Source of the DNA: JBFWRK01 sp050248955
GTDB taxonomy: Bacteria > Actinomycetota > Acidimicrobiia > Acidimicrobiales > Ilumatobacteraceae
Length of the DNA: 64,000 nucleotides
Assembly (NCBI GenBank): GCA_050248955.1
Contig: JBFWRK010000010.1
Coordinates: 1 to 64,000, forward strand
Direction: 5' to 3'
Within the stretch, counting starts at the first letter, position 1. Each line of letters begins with the position of its first letter. Positions 32,375 to 42,411 of the stretch are shown here, piece by piece. Below the pieces are notes generated by a model. That model was not told the origin of the DNA and made no database searches. It saw only the letters and a program-made list of their open reading frames with translations. The position numbers and the translations under genes are program-made.

Positions 32375-32392
32375 GTGTTCCACATCGCGGAA
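32375..32392. promoter_or_regulatory. Putative IclR operator before iclR-betB-betA
   Basis: GTGTTCCACATCGCGGAA holds an imperfect palindrome TTCC-ACATCGC-GGAA, close to the TTCCGC/GCGGAA arrangement bound by IclR proteins. It lies about 22 bases upstream of the iclR ATG, fitting autoregulation (inference). Confidence 0.5.
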
Positions 32393-32499
32393 TCGGCCCA
32401 CAACACGGAATGACGGGTGTGCGTCCCGCGCGGCGGGAGCGCGGCGCTCGTGTGCTGTCGCAGCCACCGCACGTCACGGCGACCGCGACCGGTGCCCGC

Positions 32500-33474
32500 A
32501 TGTCATACGGTCCGGGAGTGCCCCAGATCGGAGAGCCCCTGCTCGCGGTCAGCGAACTGACCCGCCGGTTCGGCGATCGGGTCGCCGTCGACGGGGTGAG
32601 CTTCGAGATCGCCCCGGGCGAGACGTACGGCCTGCTCGGTCCGAACGGTGCCGGCAAGACGACCACGATCTCGATGGTCGCCGGGATCCTCGCCGCAGAC
32701 GGTGGGACCGTGACCGTGGCGGGCCAGCAGGTGACGACGCGCGCCGGCGACGTGAAGGCGCTGATCGGCATCGTTCCCCAGGAGATCGCGCTCTACCTCG
32801 ATCTGACCGCGGCGGAGAACCTCCGGTTCTTCGGCCGGCTGCAGGGCATGGGGGGCAAGGAGCTCGAACGGCGGATCGCCGTGACGCTCGAGACGGTGGG
32901 GCTGACCGACCGGGCAGACGACCGCATCGACGAGTACTCGGGGGGCATGCGCCGGCGGGCCAACATCGCGGTCGGGCTGCTGCACGAGCCGCGCCTGCTG
33001 ATCCTTGACGAGCCGACGGTCGGCGTCGACCCGCAGAGCCGCAACCAGATCCTCGAGGGCATCGAGCAGCTCGGCGGGAGCGGGCTCGCCGTGCTGTACA
33101 CGACGCACTACATGGAGGAGGCGGAGCGGCTCTGTGACCGCGTCGGCATCATCGACCAGGGGCGGCTCGTCGCCCAGGGCACCCGTCGCGAGCTCGTCGC
33201 GCTCATCGGTGAGCACGATCGCATCGCCGTCACCGTCCGGGGTGAGCTCGACGGCTTCGTCGCCGGCTGCCGAGAGGTGCCCGGCGTCGTCGACGTGCTC
33301 CTCGCGGACGGCGGGGTCGAGGTGATCGCGGACGAGGCTCGCCACGTGCTCGCCGCCGTGATCGGCGCGGCCGAGGCGAGTGGTGCCGCCGTGGCTGGCA
33401 TCGAAGTCCGGGAGCCCGATCTCGAGACCGTGTTCCTACGGCTCACGGGGAGCGCGCTGCGCGACCGGCCATGA
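32500..33474 (+). CDS. ABC-2 type transporter ATP-binding protein
   Basis: About 324 residues from ATG 32500 (GTG at 32518 is an alternative). Walker A is GPNGAGKTTT, the Q-loop region is GIVPQEIALY, the signature is EYSGGMRRRANIA, Walker B is LLILDEPTVGVDP, and the switch is in TTHYMEEAE. The extra C-terminal domain is typical of CcmA/NatA-type export ATPases. It is co-transcribed with two membrane partners through ATGA and ATGATG overlaps, making a complete export system. The substrate is unknown (drug, lipid or peptide). It sits inside the methylamine cluster but has no obvious role there. Confidence 0.9.
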   Translation: MSYGPGVPQIGEPLLAVSELTRRFGDRVAVDGVSFEIAPGETYGLLGPNGAGKTTTISMVAGILAADGGTVTVAGQQVTTRAGDVKALIGIVPQEIALYLDLTAAENLRFFGRLQGMGGKELERRIAVTLETVGLTDRADDRIDEYSGGMRRRANIAVGLLHEPRLLILDEPTVGVDPQSRNQILEGIEQLGGSGLAVLYTTHYMEEAERLCDRVGIIDQGRLVAQGTRRELVALIGEHDRIAVTVRGELDGFVAGCREVPGVVDVLLADGGVEVIADEARHVLAAVIGAAEASGAAVAGIEVREPDLETVFLRLTGSALRDRP

Positions 33475-34646
33475 CGTCACGTACGTTCGAGATCGCCCGC
33501 GTCGACTTCCTCCGCCGGTTCCGCAACCGGTCGGCGCTCATCACCGCGTTCCTCGCACCGCTGGCGCTCGCGCTCGTCTTCGGCTTCCTGGTCGGCGGGG
33601 CCACAGAGTCGTCGTTCCGGATCGGCGTCGTCGATGCGGACGGCACCGACACCACCAGTGGGCTCGTCGCTTCGTTGCTCGAACCGGATCAGGGGAGCGG
33701 GGAGGCTGCAGTGACGTTCGAGTCGCTCGCCGACGAGTCCGCGGCCCGCGCTGCTGTCGACGATGGTGACGTGGACGCGGCGATGGTGCTGCCCAGCGGG
33801 TTCACGGCCGCGGCCACGAGCGGCCAGTCGACGGAGGTGCTGGTGCTGCGCAGCCCGGATCGCTTGGTGAGCGGCCAGGTTGCGAACGCGATCGCGTCCT
33901 CCATTGCGGGCAACTTCCGCCGCGTCGACGTCGCCGTGCGTGCGCTCGTCGCAGTCGCCGGTGAGCCACCGACGGCCGAGGCGATCGCCGCCGCGTCCGC
34001 GCAACCGGCAGCGCTGTCGCTCGTCGATGCGCCCGCAGGAGATCGGTCGATCGACGCGAGCGCGTTCTACGGCGCCGGAATGTCGATCCTGTTCCTGTTC
34101 TTCACCGTCGGCTTCGCCGGTCGATCCGTGCTCGCCGAACAGCACGACGGCACCCTTGCGCGCGTGTTCGCAACGCCGACGTCGCCGGCTGAGGTGCTCG
34201 CCGGCAAGACCCTGTCGGTGACCGTTCTCGCAATCGCCGGCTTCGTGACGGTCTGGATCACCACGACCTGGGTGTTCGACGCCGACTGGGGCGACGTGGC
34301 GGCGGTGATCTGCCTCATCGTCGTGACGGTGCTCGCGATCGGCGGCGTGAGCACGTTCGCGGCCAGCCTCGCCCACACGGAGCGACAAGCAGATTCCGTG
34401 ACCGGGATCATCACGTTCGTCCTCGCGCTGCTCGGCGGCAACTTCGTCGGCCCCGCCGCTCCACGGCTCCTCCGGCGTCTGAGCCTGCTCACGCCGAACG
34501 GTTGGGCGCTGCGCGGGTTCGGCGACCTCTCGGCGGACACGATCGGAGTGGGCGGGGTGCTGCTCCCCATCGGCGCGCTCCTTGGCTTCGCCGCGCTGTT
34601 CGGCTCGATCGGGCTGATCCGCCTCCACCGCCGGATCGCCGCATGA
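33471..34646 (+). CDS. ABC-2 type transporter permease 1
   Basis: A 391-residue ABC-2 membrane protein. TM1 lies near 22-40 (LITAFLAPLALALVFGFLVG), followed by a large extracytoplasmic domain to about 190, then five further helices (FGAGMSILFLFF-type stretch onward). The pattern TLARVFATPTSPAEVLAGK before the second membrane group is the conserved cytoplasmic loop of the family. The ATG overlaps the ATPase stop (ATGA). Together with the next gene it forms a heterodimeric export channel. Confidence 0.88.
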   Translation: MTSRTFEIARVDFLRRFRNRSALITAFLAPLALALVFGFLVGGATESSFRIGVVDADGTDTTSGLVASLLEPDQGSGEAAVTFESLADESAARAAVDDGDVDAAMVLPSGFTAAATSGQSTEVLVLRSPDRLVSGQVANAIASSIAGNFRRVDVAVRALVAVAGEPPTAEAIAAASAQPAALSLVDAPAGDRSIDASAFYGAGMSILFLFFTVGFAGRSVLAEQHDGTLARVFATPTSPAEVLAGKTLSVTVLAIAGFVTVWITTTWVFDADWGDVAAVICLIVVTVLAIGGVSTFAASLAHTERQADSVTGIITFVLALLGGNFVGPAAPRLLRRLSLLTPNGWALRGFGDLSADTIGVGGVLLPIGALLGFAALFGSIGLIRLHRRIAA

Positions 34647-35818
34647 TGCGGCATGTGCGGGCAGGGCTCGCGTTCACCGACGTCGTCCTGCGCTCGCTGC
34701 TGCGCGACCGCCAGGCGCTGTTCTTCATGCTCGTGATGCCGGTCATCGTGATCGTCATCGTCGGCACCACGTTCGGCGGTGCGGGCACGATCGACGTCGG
34801 TGTCGTGAACACGGACGACGGTGTGGTGGCGACCCGGACCGTGGCGGCGCTGGAGGCCACGGACGGGATCGACGTGACGATCTACGAGAACGAGGAGGAC
34901 GTCGCCGCAGCAGTGCGCCGGTCCCACGTCAGCGCCGGCCTGGTGCTGGCAGCCGGCCTGGACGGCGATCTCGCGGCCGGTCGCGTTGCGGCGATCCGCT
35001 TCGTCGCCGGCACGCTCGACAGCAACGTCCTGACCGTCAAGCTCGCGGTCCAAGGCGTGGTCGACGATCTCGCAGCACGCTTCGGCGCGGCGTCGTTCGT
35101 GTCGGAGCGGGTAGGTGTGCCGTTCGCCGGCGGGCTGGAGGCCGCCGACAGCGCGGCCACGTCGGGCGGCATCAGCATCGTCACGAGCGACGTCGGTACC
35201 GGCCGTGCCCGCTCGCTGTCGGAGTTCTCCTACGTCGTGCCCCAGAACCTGGTCCTGTTCACGTTCATCAACGCCTTGGCGAGCGCCGCCTTCCTGGTGC
35301 AGATCCGCCGTGACGGCGTGCTGCACCGCGCCCTCTCCACACGCACGAGCGCCGCCACGCTCCTCGGCGGTCTGACACTGGGATGGTTCGCCCTCGCGCT
35401 GTTCCAGGCGTCAGCGATCGTCGTCATCGGCCGCGTCGCGTTCGACGTGCGCTGGGGAGATCCGGCCGGTGTCACGGTGTTGCTCGTGCTGTGGGCGCTC
35501 GTCGGTTGCGGCGGCGGCGTCCTCGTGGGCGCGCTCGCCGACAACATCGACCGAACCGGTGCGCTGATGCCCGTCGTCGGCATCGTGCTCGGCGCGCTGG
35601 GCGGCTGCATGGTGCCGTTCGAGGTGTTCCCGCCCGTGATGCGGGCGGTCGCGCTCGCCGTGCCGCACACCTGGGCGCTCAACGGGTTCCGCAACCTCGT
35701 GTTCGACGGTGGTGGACTCGCCGACATCGCAGGCTCGATCGCGGTGCTGGCAGCGTGGGCGATCGGCTCGCTGACGCTGTCGACGGTGGTGATGCGTCGC
35801 CGCCTCGTGCGCAGCTGA
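34643..35818 (+). CDS. ABC-2 type transporter permease 2
   Basis: A 391-residue partner permease with the same layout. TM1 is FFMLVMPVIVIVIVGTTFG, an external domain runs to about 185, then helices continue from FSYVVPQNLVLFTFINALAS. The family loop is HRALSTRTSAATLLGGLTLG, and the conserved LGGCMVPFEVFPPVMRAVA precedes the last helix. The start codons ATG 34643 and 34646 overlap the previous stop. The gene ends 14 bases from a convergent kinase-like gene, without a clear terminator. Confidence 0.88.
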   Translation: MMRHVRAGLAFTDVVLRSLLRDRQALFFMLVMPVIVIVIVGTTFGGAGTIDVGVVNTDDGVVATRTVAALEATDGIDVTIYENEEDVAAAVRRSHVSAGLVLAAGLDGDLAAGRVAAIRFVAGTLDSNVLTVKLAVQGVVDDLAARFGAASFVSERVGVPFAGGLEAADSAATSGGISIVTSDVGTGRARSLSEFSYVVPQNLVLFTFINALASAAFLVQIRRDGVLHRALSTRTSAATLLGGLTLGWFALALFQASAIVVIGRVAFDVRWGDPAGVTVLLVLWALVGCGGGVLVGALADNIDRTGALMPVVGIVLGALGGCMVPFEVFPPVMRAVALAVPHTWALNGFRNLVFDGGGLADIAGSIAVLAAWAIGSLTLSTVVMRRRLVRS

Positions 35819-35832
35819 GGTCTGGCGGGCGG

Positions 35833-36741
35833 TCAGCCGATCGCGGCGAGGTGGTCGGCGAACTCCGCGGTTGCCATCAACGCCCGGCAGCGCTCGAAGC
35901 GACCGATCGCGTACGCCCAGAAGTCCTCCACGGGGTTGCCGTTGACGTGCTGCAGCACGCCCCACAGCGTCCAGAGGACGTCGCACAGCGCCTTGTGCGC
36001 GACCATCCTGCCGATCTGGCTCGCGGGCGCGTCGCCGCCGAAGTACGCGCGCAGCAGCGCCTCGTCCTGCGCCGGCGAGAACCCGGCCTCGACGGACAGG
36101 TCGCCGAGGTCCCACATCGGATCGTTGTTGCCGGCGTACTCGAAGTCGATCACGAACATCCGCTCGCCCGTGTCGAGGAAGTTCTCGCACAGCGGGTCGC
36201 AATGGCTCGGCACGAGCGGTACGGGGTGTGCCTCGAGGACTGCCCGGGCCGCGTCGGCCTCGCGCTCGACGTCGGCGTAGCCGTCCGGCAGGTCCGCTCC
36301 CTTCGCCATCAGCAACGCCTTGTAGTCGTCGAGCATCGGGAACAACTGGAAGTCGGTCGCGAACGGCGCTGCCGTGTCGTGGAGGCGGCGGAACACGTGA
36401 CCCGCGCGGGCGACGGCGTCCAGGTCGGTGAACCGGTCGGCGGTCATCGTCAACGCACCGTCGACGAAGCGGGTCACCATCAGCCCGTCCTCCTCGTCGA
36501 AGAACACGACTTCGGCGTTGACGCCCGCCGCGGCAGCGGACCGCGCCGCGACCGCCTCTGCACGCCGGTCGACGTACTCGGCCGTCCCGTCGCCGGGAAC
36601 GCGCAGGACGTAACGGTCGTCGCCATCGATCACGAGGTAGTTGCGATTCGTCAGGCCGGCGAGTCGCTGCGCCGCGTTTGCCGCCGCGGCGGGATCCCGG
36701 AACAGCGAGGTCCGTGCGAGGTACGCAGCCAGATCCGTCAT
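35833..36741 (-). CDS. Choline/ethanolamine kinase-like phosphotransferase (APH family)
   Basis: A 302-residue aminoglycoside-phosphotransferase-fold protein. The start has LAGLTNRNYLVIDGDDRYVL and a lipid-kinase-type N-lobe. The Brenner-type catalytic loop is PSHCDPLCENFLDTG and the metal motif is VIDFEYAGNNDPMWDLGDLS. These segments match choline/ethanolamine kinases more than antibiotic kinases. It overlaps the upstream dimethylglycine-dehydrogenase-like gene by four bases (ATGA), so both are in one transcript. Phosphorylation of choline or a related amino-alcohol is plausible and would divert it from oxidation, but the substrate is inferred. Confidence 0.82.
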   Translation of the reverse strand: MTDLAAYLARTSLFRDPAAAANAAQRLAGLTNRNYLVIDGDDRYVLRVPGDGTAEYVDRRAEAVAARSAAAAGVNAEVVFFDEEDGLMVTRFVDGALTMTADRFTDLDAVARAGHVFRRLHDTAAPFATDFQLFPMLDDYKALLMAKGADLPDGYADVEREADAARAVLEAHPVPLVPSHCDPLCENFLDTGERMFVIDFEYAGNNDPMWDLGDLSVEAGFSPAQDEALLRAYFGGDAPASQIGRMVAHKALCDVLWTLWGVLQHVNGNPVEDFWAYAIGRFERCRALMATAEFADHLAAIG

Positions 36742-39194
36742 GCCTTCAACCTCGCGTTCGTCGGGTCGTGGAGCGGGCGGTCGTGGCGGCGTGCCGGGAT
36801 CGCCTCGCCGTAGACCTCGATCTCGAAGTCGCTCCGCCGGGCGAGCTCGATCGGCAGGAACCCGTAGGCGATCGGCTTACCGATCGCGTGGCCGAAGTTC
36901 GCGCTCGTGGTGAAGCCGACGACCGTGCCGTCGCAGAGGATCGCTTCACCGCCGACCGGGTACGCCATGTCCTCCAGCGTGAACGTGCACAACCGTCTCG
37001 CGAGCCCGGTCGCCCGTTGGGCGACGAGTGCATCCCGACCGCAGAAGTCGCCGGCGTCGAGGTTCACCCGCCACCCGAGCCCCGCCTCCCACGGGGTGAC
37101 GTCCGGCGTGATGTCGGTCGACCAGTAGAGGTAGCCCTTCTCCATCCGCAGCGTGTCGATCGCCCGGTAGCCGGCGTCGACGATGCCGAACGGTGCGCCG
37201 GCTGACGTCAGCAGTTCGTAGACGTGGGGCGCGTACTCCGTCGGGACGTGCAGCTCCCAGCCGAGCTCGCCGACGTAACCGATCCGCATCGCGAGCACGG
37301 GTGCCGAACCGATCGTGATCTCACGCGCCGTCGTGTAGGGGAACGCGGCGTTGCTCACATCGTCCTCGCACACGGACTGCAGGACGTCCCGGGCACGGGG
37401 GCCGCACACGTTGAGCACGGCACGTGCCGAGGTCGTGTCGCGCAGCACGACGGAGCCGTCGGAGGGGGAGTTGGCACGGATCCAACCCATGTCGTGGGCT
37501 CCGAACGCCGACCCGGTGACGACGTACCACGTGTCGGGCGCGGTGCGGGTCATCGTCAGGTCGCACTCGATGCCGCCGCGCTCGTTGCACAGCTGCGTGT
37601 AGGTGACCGATCCGATCGTGGTGTCCATGTCGGCGACGGACAGCCACTGCACCGCCGCCAGGGCGCCAGGTCCGGTGATCTCGAACTTGGCGAAGGACGT
37701 CTGGTCGATCAACGCGACGCGCTCGCGGATCGCCATCGCCTCGGCGCGGACGTGCTCGAACCAGTTCGGCCGCGAGAACGACGGCCGGTCCTCCGGGTCG
37801 ACCCCGACGGGGGCGAACCAGTTGGGCCGCTCCCAACCGCCCCGGGACCCGAACACCGCTCGACGCTTCGCCAGCGTGTCGTGCAGCGGACTGCGACGCA
37901 CGCCGCGCGACGACTCGTGCTCGGAGCCGGGTGCGGTCAGCTTGTAGTGGTGGCCGTAGAGCTCGACCGCCCGCGGATACATGAAGTGGCGCGTCGTGTG
38001 GTGGAACGCGAAGCGCCGGACGTCGAGCGGCCAGAGGTCGAGCGAAGGGTGGCCGTCGAGGATCCACTCGGCCATCATCTTCCCGGCGCCGCCGCCGGCA
38101 GCGATGCCGTAGAGGAAGCCGGTGGCGACGTAGAAGTTGTCGAGCTCGGGAGCCTTGCCCATGACGAAGTCGGCGTCGGGTGAGTAGGGTATCGGGCCGT
38201 TGACCACCGAGCGGATGCCGGCCTGCTCGATCACGGGCGTGCGCTTCGCGGCGAGCACCGCGAGCTGCTCGAACCGGTCGAGGTTCGGGTCGAGCAGCTG
38301 CCGTTGGAACGGTGACGGGATGCCGGCCTCGCCGAACGGCAGGGTGTCGGGTTCGTAGCCGCCGATCAGGAGCCCCTGTCCGTCCGGCTTGTAGTAGACG
38401 AGGTGGTCGGGATCGCGCAGCGTCGGCATGCCACGCGGCATGTCCTCGATCGGCCCGGTCAAGACGTACTGGTGCTCCACGGCGATCGCCGGCACGCGGG
38501 CGCCGACCATGCGCCCGATCTCCAGACCCCACATGCCTCCGGCGTTGACGACGAGCTCGCAGTCGATGTCGCCGCGGTCGGTGTGCACGCTGGTGGCTCG
38601 TCGACCGTCCACGGTGATCGACGTGACGCGGGTGTCCTCGACGATGCGCGCGCCGCGCGAACGAGCACCGCGCGCGAGCGCCTGCGTGACGCTCGCGGGG
38701 TCGATGTAGCCGTCGGTGGGCAGGAACGCCGCGGCGAGCACGTCCTCGGTCGACATCAGTGGGAAGAGCTGCTGCGCCTGCCGTGCGGAGACGATCTCCA
38801 TCGGCAGGCCGAAGCTCTTCGCCATCGTCGTCAGGCGCTTCAGCTCGAGGACCCGATCGGGCGAGCAGGCGAGGCGCAGGCTCCCGACCTGGTGCCAGTC
38901 CACGGCTTGACCGGTCTCCTCCTCGAGCCGGCCGTACAGCTCGACGGAGTGCTCGAGCATCCGGGTCACGTTGCGCGACGAGCGCAGCTGGCCGACGAGT
39001 CCGGCGGCGTGCCACGTGGCGCCGTCGGTGAGCCGGTGCTGCTCGAGCAGCACGACGTCGGTCTCACCCATCGACGTCAGGTGGTAGGCGATGCTGCAAC
39101 CGAGGATGCCGCCGCCGATGACGACGACCCGCGCCCGTTCCGGAACGGCCTCTCCGACGCGCACTCGCACCCCCTCCGGCCCCCTCGGAGCCAC
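36738..39194 (-). CDS. Dimethylglycine/sarcosine dehydrogenase-type flavoprotein
   Basis: An 818-residue two-part enzyme. The N-terminal DAO-type domain has VVVIGGGILGCSIAYHL (FAD) and DGATWHAAGLVGQLRS, whose His matches the covalent flavin attachment site of dimethylglycine dehydrogenase. The C-terminal half is a folate-binding aminomethyltransferase (GcvT) fold with FEITGPGALAAVQWL, GYVGELGWELHVPTE and TPWEAGLGWRVNLDAGDFCG. Family members demethylate dimethylglycine or sarcosine and pass formaldehyde-level carbon to tetrahydrofolate, with electrons to ETF. GTG 39194 is used; nearby GTGs are alternatives. A kinase-like gene follows in the same transcript. Confidence 0.88.
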   Translation of the reverse strand: MAPRGPEGVRVRVGEAVPERARVVVIGGGILGCSIAYHLTSMGETDVVLLEQHRLTDGATWHAAGLVGQLRSSRNVTRMLEHSVELYGRLEEETGQAVDWHQVGSLRLACSPDRVLELKRLTTMAKSFGLPMEIVSARQAQQLFPLMSTEDVLAAAFLPTDGYIDPASVTQALARGARSRGARIVEDTRVTSITVDGRRATSVHTDRGDIDCELVVNAGGMWGLEIGRMVGARVPAIAVEHQYVLTGPIEDMPRGMPTLRDPDHLVYYKPDGQGLLIGGYEPDTLPFGEAGIPSPFQRQLLDPNLDRFEQLAVLAAKRTPVIEQAGIRSVVNGPIPYSPDADFVMGKAPELDNFYVATGFLYGIAAGGGAGKMMAEWILDGHPSLDLWPLDVRRFAFHHTTRHFMYPRAVELYGHHYKLTAPGSEHESSRGVRRSPLHDTLAKRRAVFGSRGGWERPNWFAPVGVDPEDRPSFSRPNWFEHVRAEAMAIRERVALIDQTSFAKFEITGPGALAAVQWLSVADMDTTIGSVTYTQLCNERGGIECDLTMTRTAPDTWYVVTGSAFGAHDMGWIRANSPSDGSVVLRDTTSARAVLNVCGPRARDVLQSVCEDDVSNAAFPYTTAREITIGSAPVLAMRIGYVGELGWELHVPTEYAPHVYELLTSAGAPFGIVDAGYRAIDTLRMEKGYLYWSTDITPDVTPWEAGLGWRVNLDAGDFCGRDALVAQRATGLARRLCTFTLEDMAYPVGGEAILCDGTVVGFTTSANFGHAIGKPIAYGFLPIELARRSDFEIEVYGEAIPARRHDRPLHDPTNARLKA

Positions 39195-39296
39195 GCCGCC
39201 GCAAGCTAGTGGCCCGGCTCAGATGGGGATGCTCGACCAGCGCTCGGTCCCGGATGTCTATGCTCGACACAGGGCGCGAGCGAGCTGGGGGGACAC

Positions 39297-40346
<1,050 letters not shown>

Positions 40347-40347
40347 T

Positions 40348-42351
40348 GTGGCGACGACGACGCTGAGCGGCGTCCGCCGGAGCGCGTTGAGCACCCGGTG
40401 GCAGCGGCTGGTGATCCCTGGCGTCGTGCTCGTCGCGATCGCGGTGGTCGGCATGGCGATCGGGAGCGAGGCGCCGTCGTGGCTCGATCTCCACCTGGCT
40501 CCGTGGGTCGACGACGTGTACGACTGGGTCGTCGATCACCGCGACGATCACTGGCTCTTCACGACGGTCTTCACGCCGATCGCCGACTCGTTGGAATGGT
40601 CCGCCGACGGGTTGTTGTGGGTGCTGCGGACGCTGCGCTGGCCGGGCGTGCTGACGCTCGTCGGGTTGATCGGCCACCGCACGGGTGGTCGGCGTGCCGC
40701 GGTGTCCGGCGTGCTGGCCATGGGGGCGTGCGGCGTCCTCGGCTTCTGGGATCACACGATGGTCACGCTGTCGCTGATGCTGCTGTCGGTCACGGTCGCG
40801 CTGCTGATCGGCATCCCGCTCGGCATCTGGTCGGGGTTGTCGGACCGTGCCGACCGCGTGCTGCGCAGCATCCTCGACGCCGCGCAGGTGATGCCGGCGT
40901 ACGTGTACCTGCTCCCGATCGTGGTGATGTTCGGCATCGGTGTGCCCGCGGCCGTCGTCGCGACCGTGATCTTCGCCGTGCCGCCGGCAGTCCGGCTCAC
41001 GAGCCTCGGGCTGCGCAGCGTGCCCGTCGTCGCCACCGAGGTCGGCACGTCGTTCGGGTGCACCGGGCGTCAGCTGCTGTTCAAGGTCCGGCTGCCGATG
41101 GCTCGCCGGGCGATCCTCCTCGGCTTGAACCAGGTGATCATGATGGCGTTCGCGATCGTCGTGATCGCCGCACTCGTCGGTACGGGTGGGCTCGGCACCG
41201 ATGTTCTGAGTGGGCTGCAGAAGGTGAACGTCGGCGCGGCCTTCGCGCCCGGCATGGCGATCGTGTTCGCGGCGATCGCACTGGACCGCATCTCGACCCG
41301 GGAGCGCGGTGTCACCGTGAAGCGGGCGACGTCGGGTGCCTACTCGGTCGTGCTCACCTCCTTGCAGCGGACCACCCGCTGGGCCGGCGGCATCCAGCGG
41401 CCGTGGCAGCGCGCCGTCGGCGGTGCGCTGATCGTCGTCGCGGTCGCGGTGCTGGCGAAGGTGTTCGGGGCGGATGACTTCCCGTCCGGGCTCCAGATCG
41501 AGATCGCGGGGTGGATCAACCGGCGAGTCGTGTGGGTCAACGAGCATCTCCGCAACGGCGTGCCGGTCGTCGGCGGCACCGGCTCGTTCAGTGACTTCCT
41601 CGTCATCCACGTGCTGACCCCGATGCGCGACCTGCTGCAGGGCATCGCGTGGTGGCTGTTGATCGCGATCGTCGTCGTCATCGGCTGGGCGAGCGGCGGC
41701 TGGCGCCTCGGAGCGCTCTGTGGCGGCTGCCTGCTCGGCATCGCCGCGCTCCGGGTGTGGGATCTCGCGATGGACACGCTCAGCCAGGTGCTCGTGATCG
41801 TCGTGCTCAGCGTGCTCATCGCCGTGCCGATCGGGATCGCCGCCGGTCGTTCCGATCGCTTCGACCGGCTGCTCCGACCGCTGCTCGACGTCGCCCAGGT
41901 GCTGCCGCCGTTCGTCTACCTCGTGCCGGTGATCTTCCTCTTCAACGTCGGGCGGGTGCCGGGCGTGATCGCGTCGGTGGTCTACGCGATCCCGCCGGGC
42001 ATCCGCCTGACCAGCCTCGGGCTCCGCCAGGTCCCGATCGCGCCGCGGGAGGCTGCGATCTCGTTCGGCGCGACCGCGCGCCAGGAGCTGCTCAAGGTTC
42101 AGCTGCCGTTGGCGGCACGTTCGATCATGCTCGGCGTCAACCAGACGATCCTGATGGCGTTGTCGATGGTCGTCGTCGCCTCGCTGATCGGTGCCGGGGG
42201 CCTCGGCCTGGAGACCGTGTTCGGTCTGACGAAGAGCGAGATCGGACGCGGCGTCGCGGGTGGGCTGGCTATTGTCCTGCTCGCGATCGTGCTCGACCGG
42301 CTGACCCAGGCATGGGGCAACCGGCGCAGCGGGATGGCTCGATCCGCGTGA
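40348..42351 (+). CDS. proW: Fused double permease of the glycine betaine ABC importer
   Basis: A 667-residue protein from GTG 40348 that contains two ProW-like permease units. Unit 1 has the DHTMVTLSLMLLSVTVALLIG helix, then VMPAYVYLLPIVVMFGIG and an EVGTSFGCTGRQLLFKVRLP coupling (EAA) loop. Unit 2 repeats the plan with MDTLSQVLVIVVLSVLIA, LPPFVYLVPVIFLFNVGR and EAAISFGATARQELLKVQLP. Usual ProW is about half this length and acts as a homodimer, so here both halves are one chain. It stands between the ATPase and the binding lipoprotein genes. Confidence 0.9.
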   Translation: MATTTLSGVRRSALSTRWQRLVIPGVVLVAIAVVGMAIGSEAPSWLDLHLAPWVDDVYDWVVDHRDDHWLFTTVFTPIADSLEWSADGLLWVLRTLRWPGVLTLVGLIGHRTGGRRAAVSGVLAMGACGVLGFWDHTMVTLSLMLLSVTVALLIGIPLGIWSGLSDRADRVLRSILDAAQVMPAYVYLLPIVVMFGIGVPAAVVATVIFAVPPAVRLTSLGLRSVPVVATEVGTSFGCTGRQLLFKVRLPMARRAILLGLNQVIMMAFAIVVIAALVGTGGLGTDVLSGLQKVNVGAAFAPGMAIVFAAIALDRISTRERGVTVKRATSGAYSVVLTSLQRTTRWAGGIQRPWQRAVGGALIVVAVAVLAKVFGADDFPSGLQIEIAGWINRRVVWVNEHLRNGVPVVGGTGSFSDFLVIHVLTPMRDLLQGIAWWLLIAIVVVIGWASGGWRLGALCGGCLLGIAALRVWDLAMDTLSQVLVIVVLSVLIAVPIGIAAGRSDRFDRLLRPLLDVAQVLPPFVYLVPVIFLFNVGRVPGVIASVVYAIPPGIRLTSLGLRQVPIAPREAAISFGATARQELLKVQLPLAARSIMLGVNQTILMALSMVVVASLIGAGGLGLETVFGLTKSEIGRGVAGGLAIVLLAIVLDRLTQAWGNRRSGMARSA

Positions 42352-42411
42352 TCGCCACAGCGTGAGCGCCACAGCGTGAACACCGTGAACACCGTGAGGG
42401 ACAGGGGAGAC

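Noticed and set aside
32500..35818. ABC-2 exporter as part of the methylated-amine pathway
   Set aside because: It is divergent from iclR and has no feature pointing to amine substrates; an independent exporter is the simpler reading.
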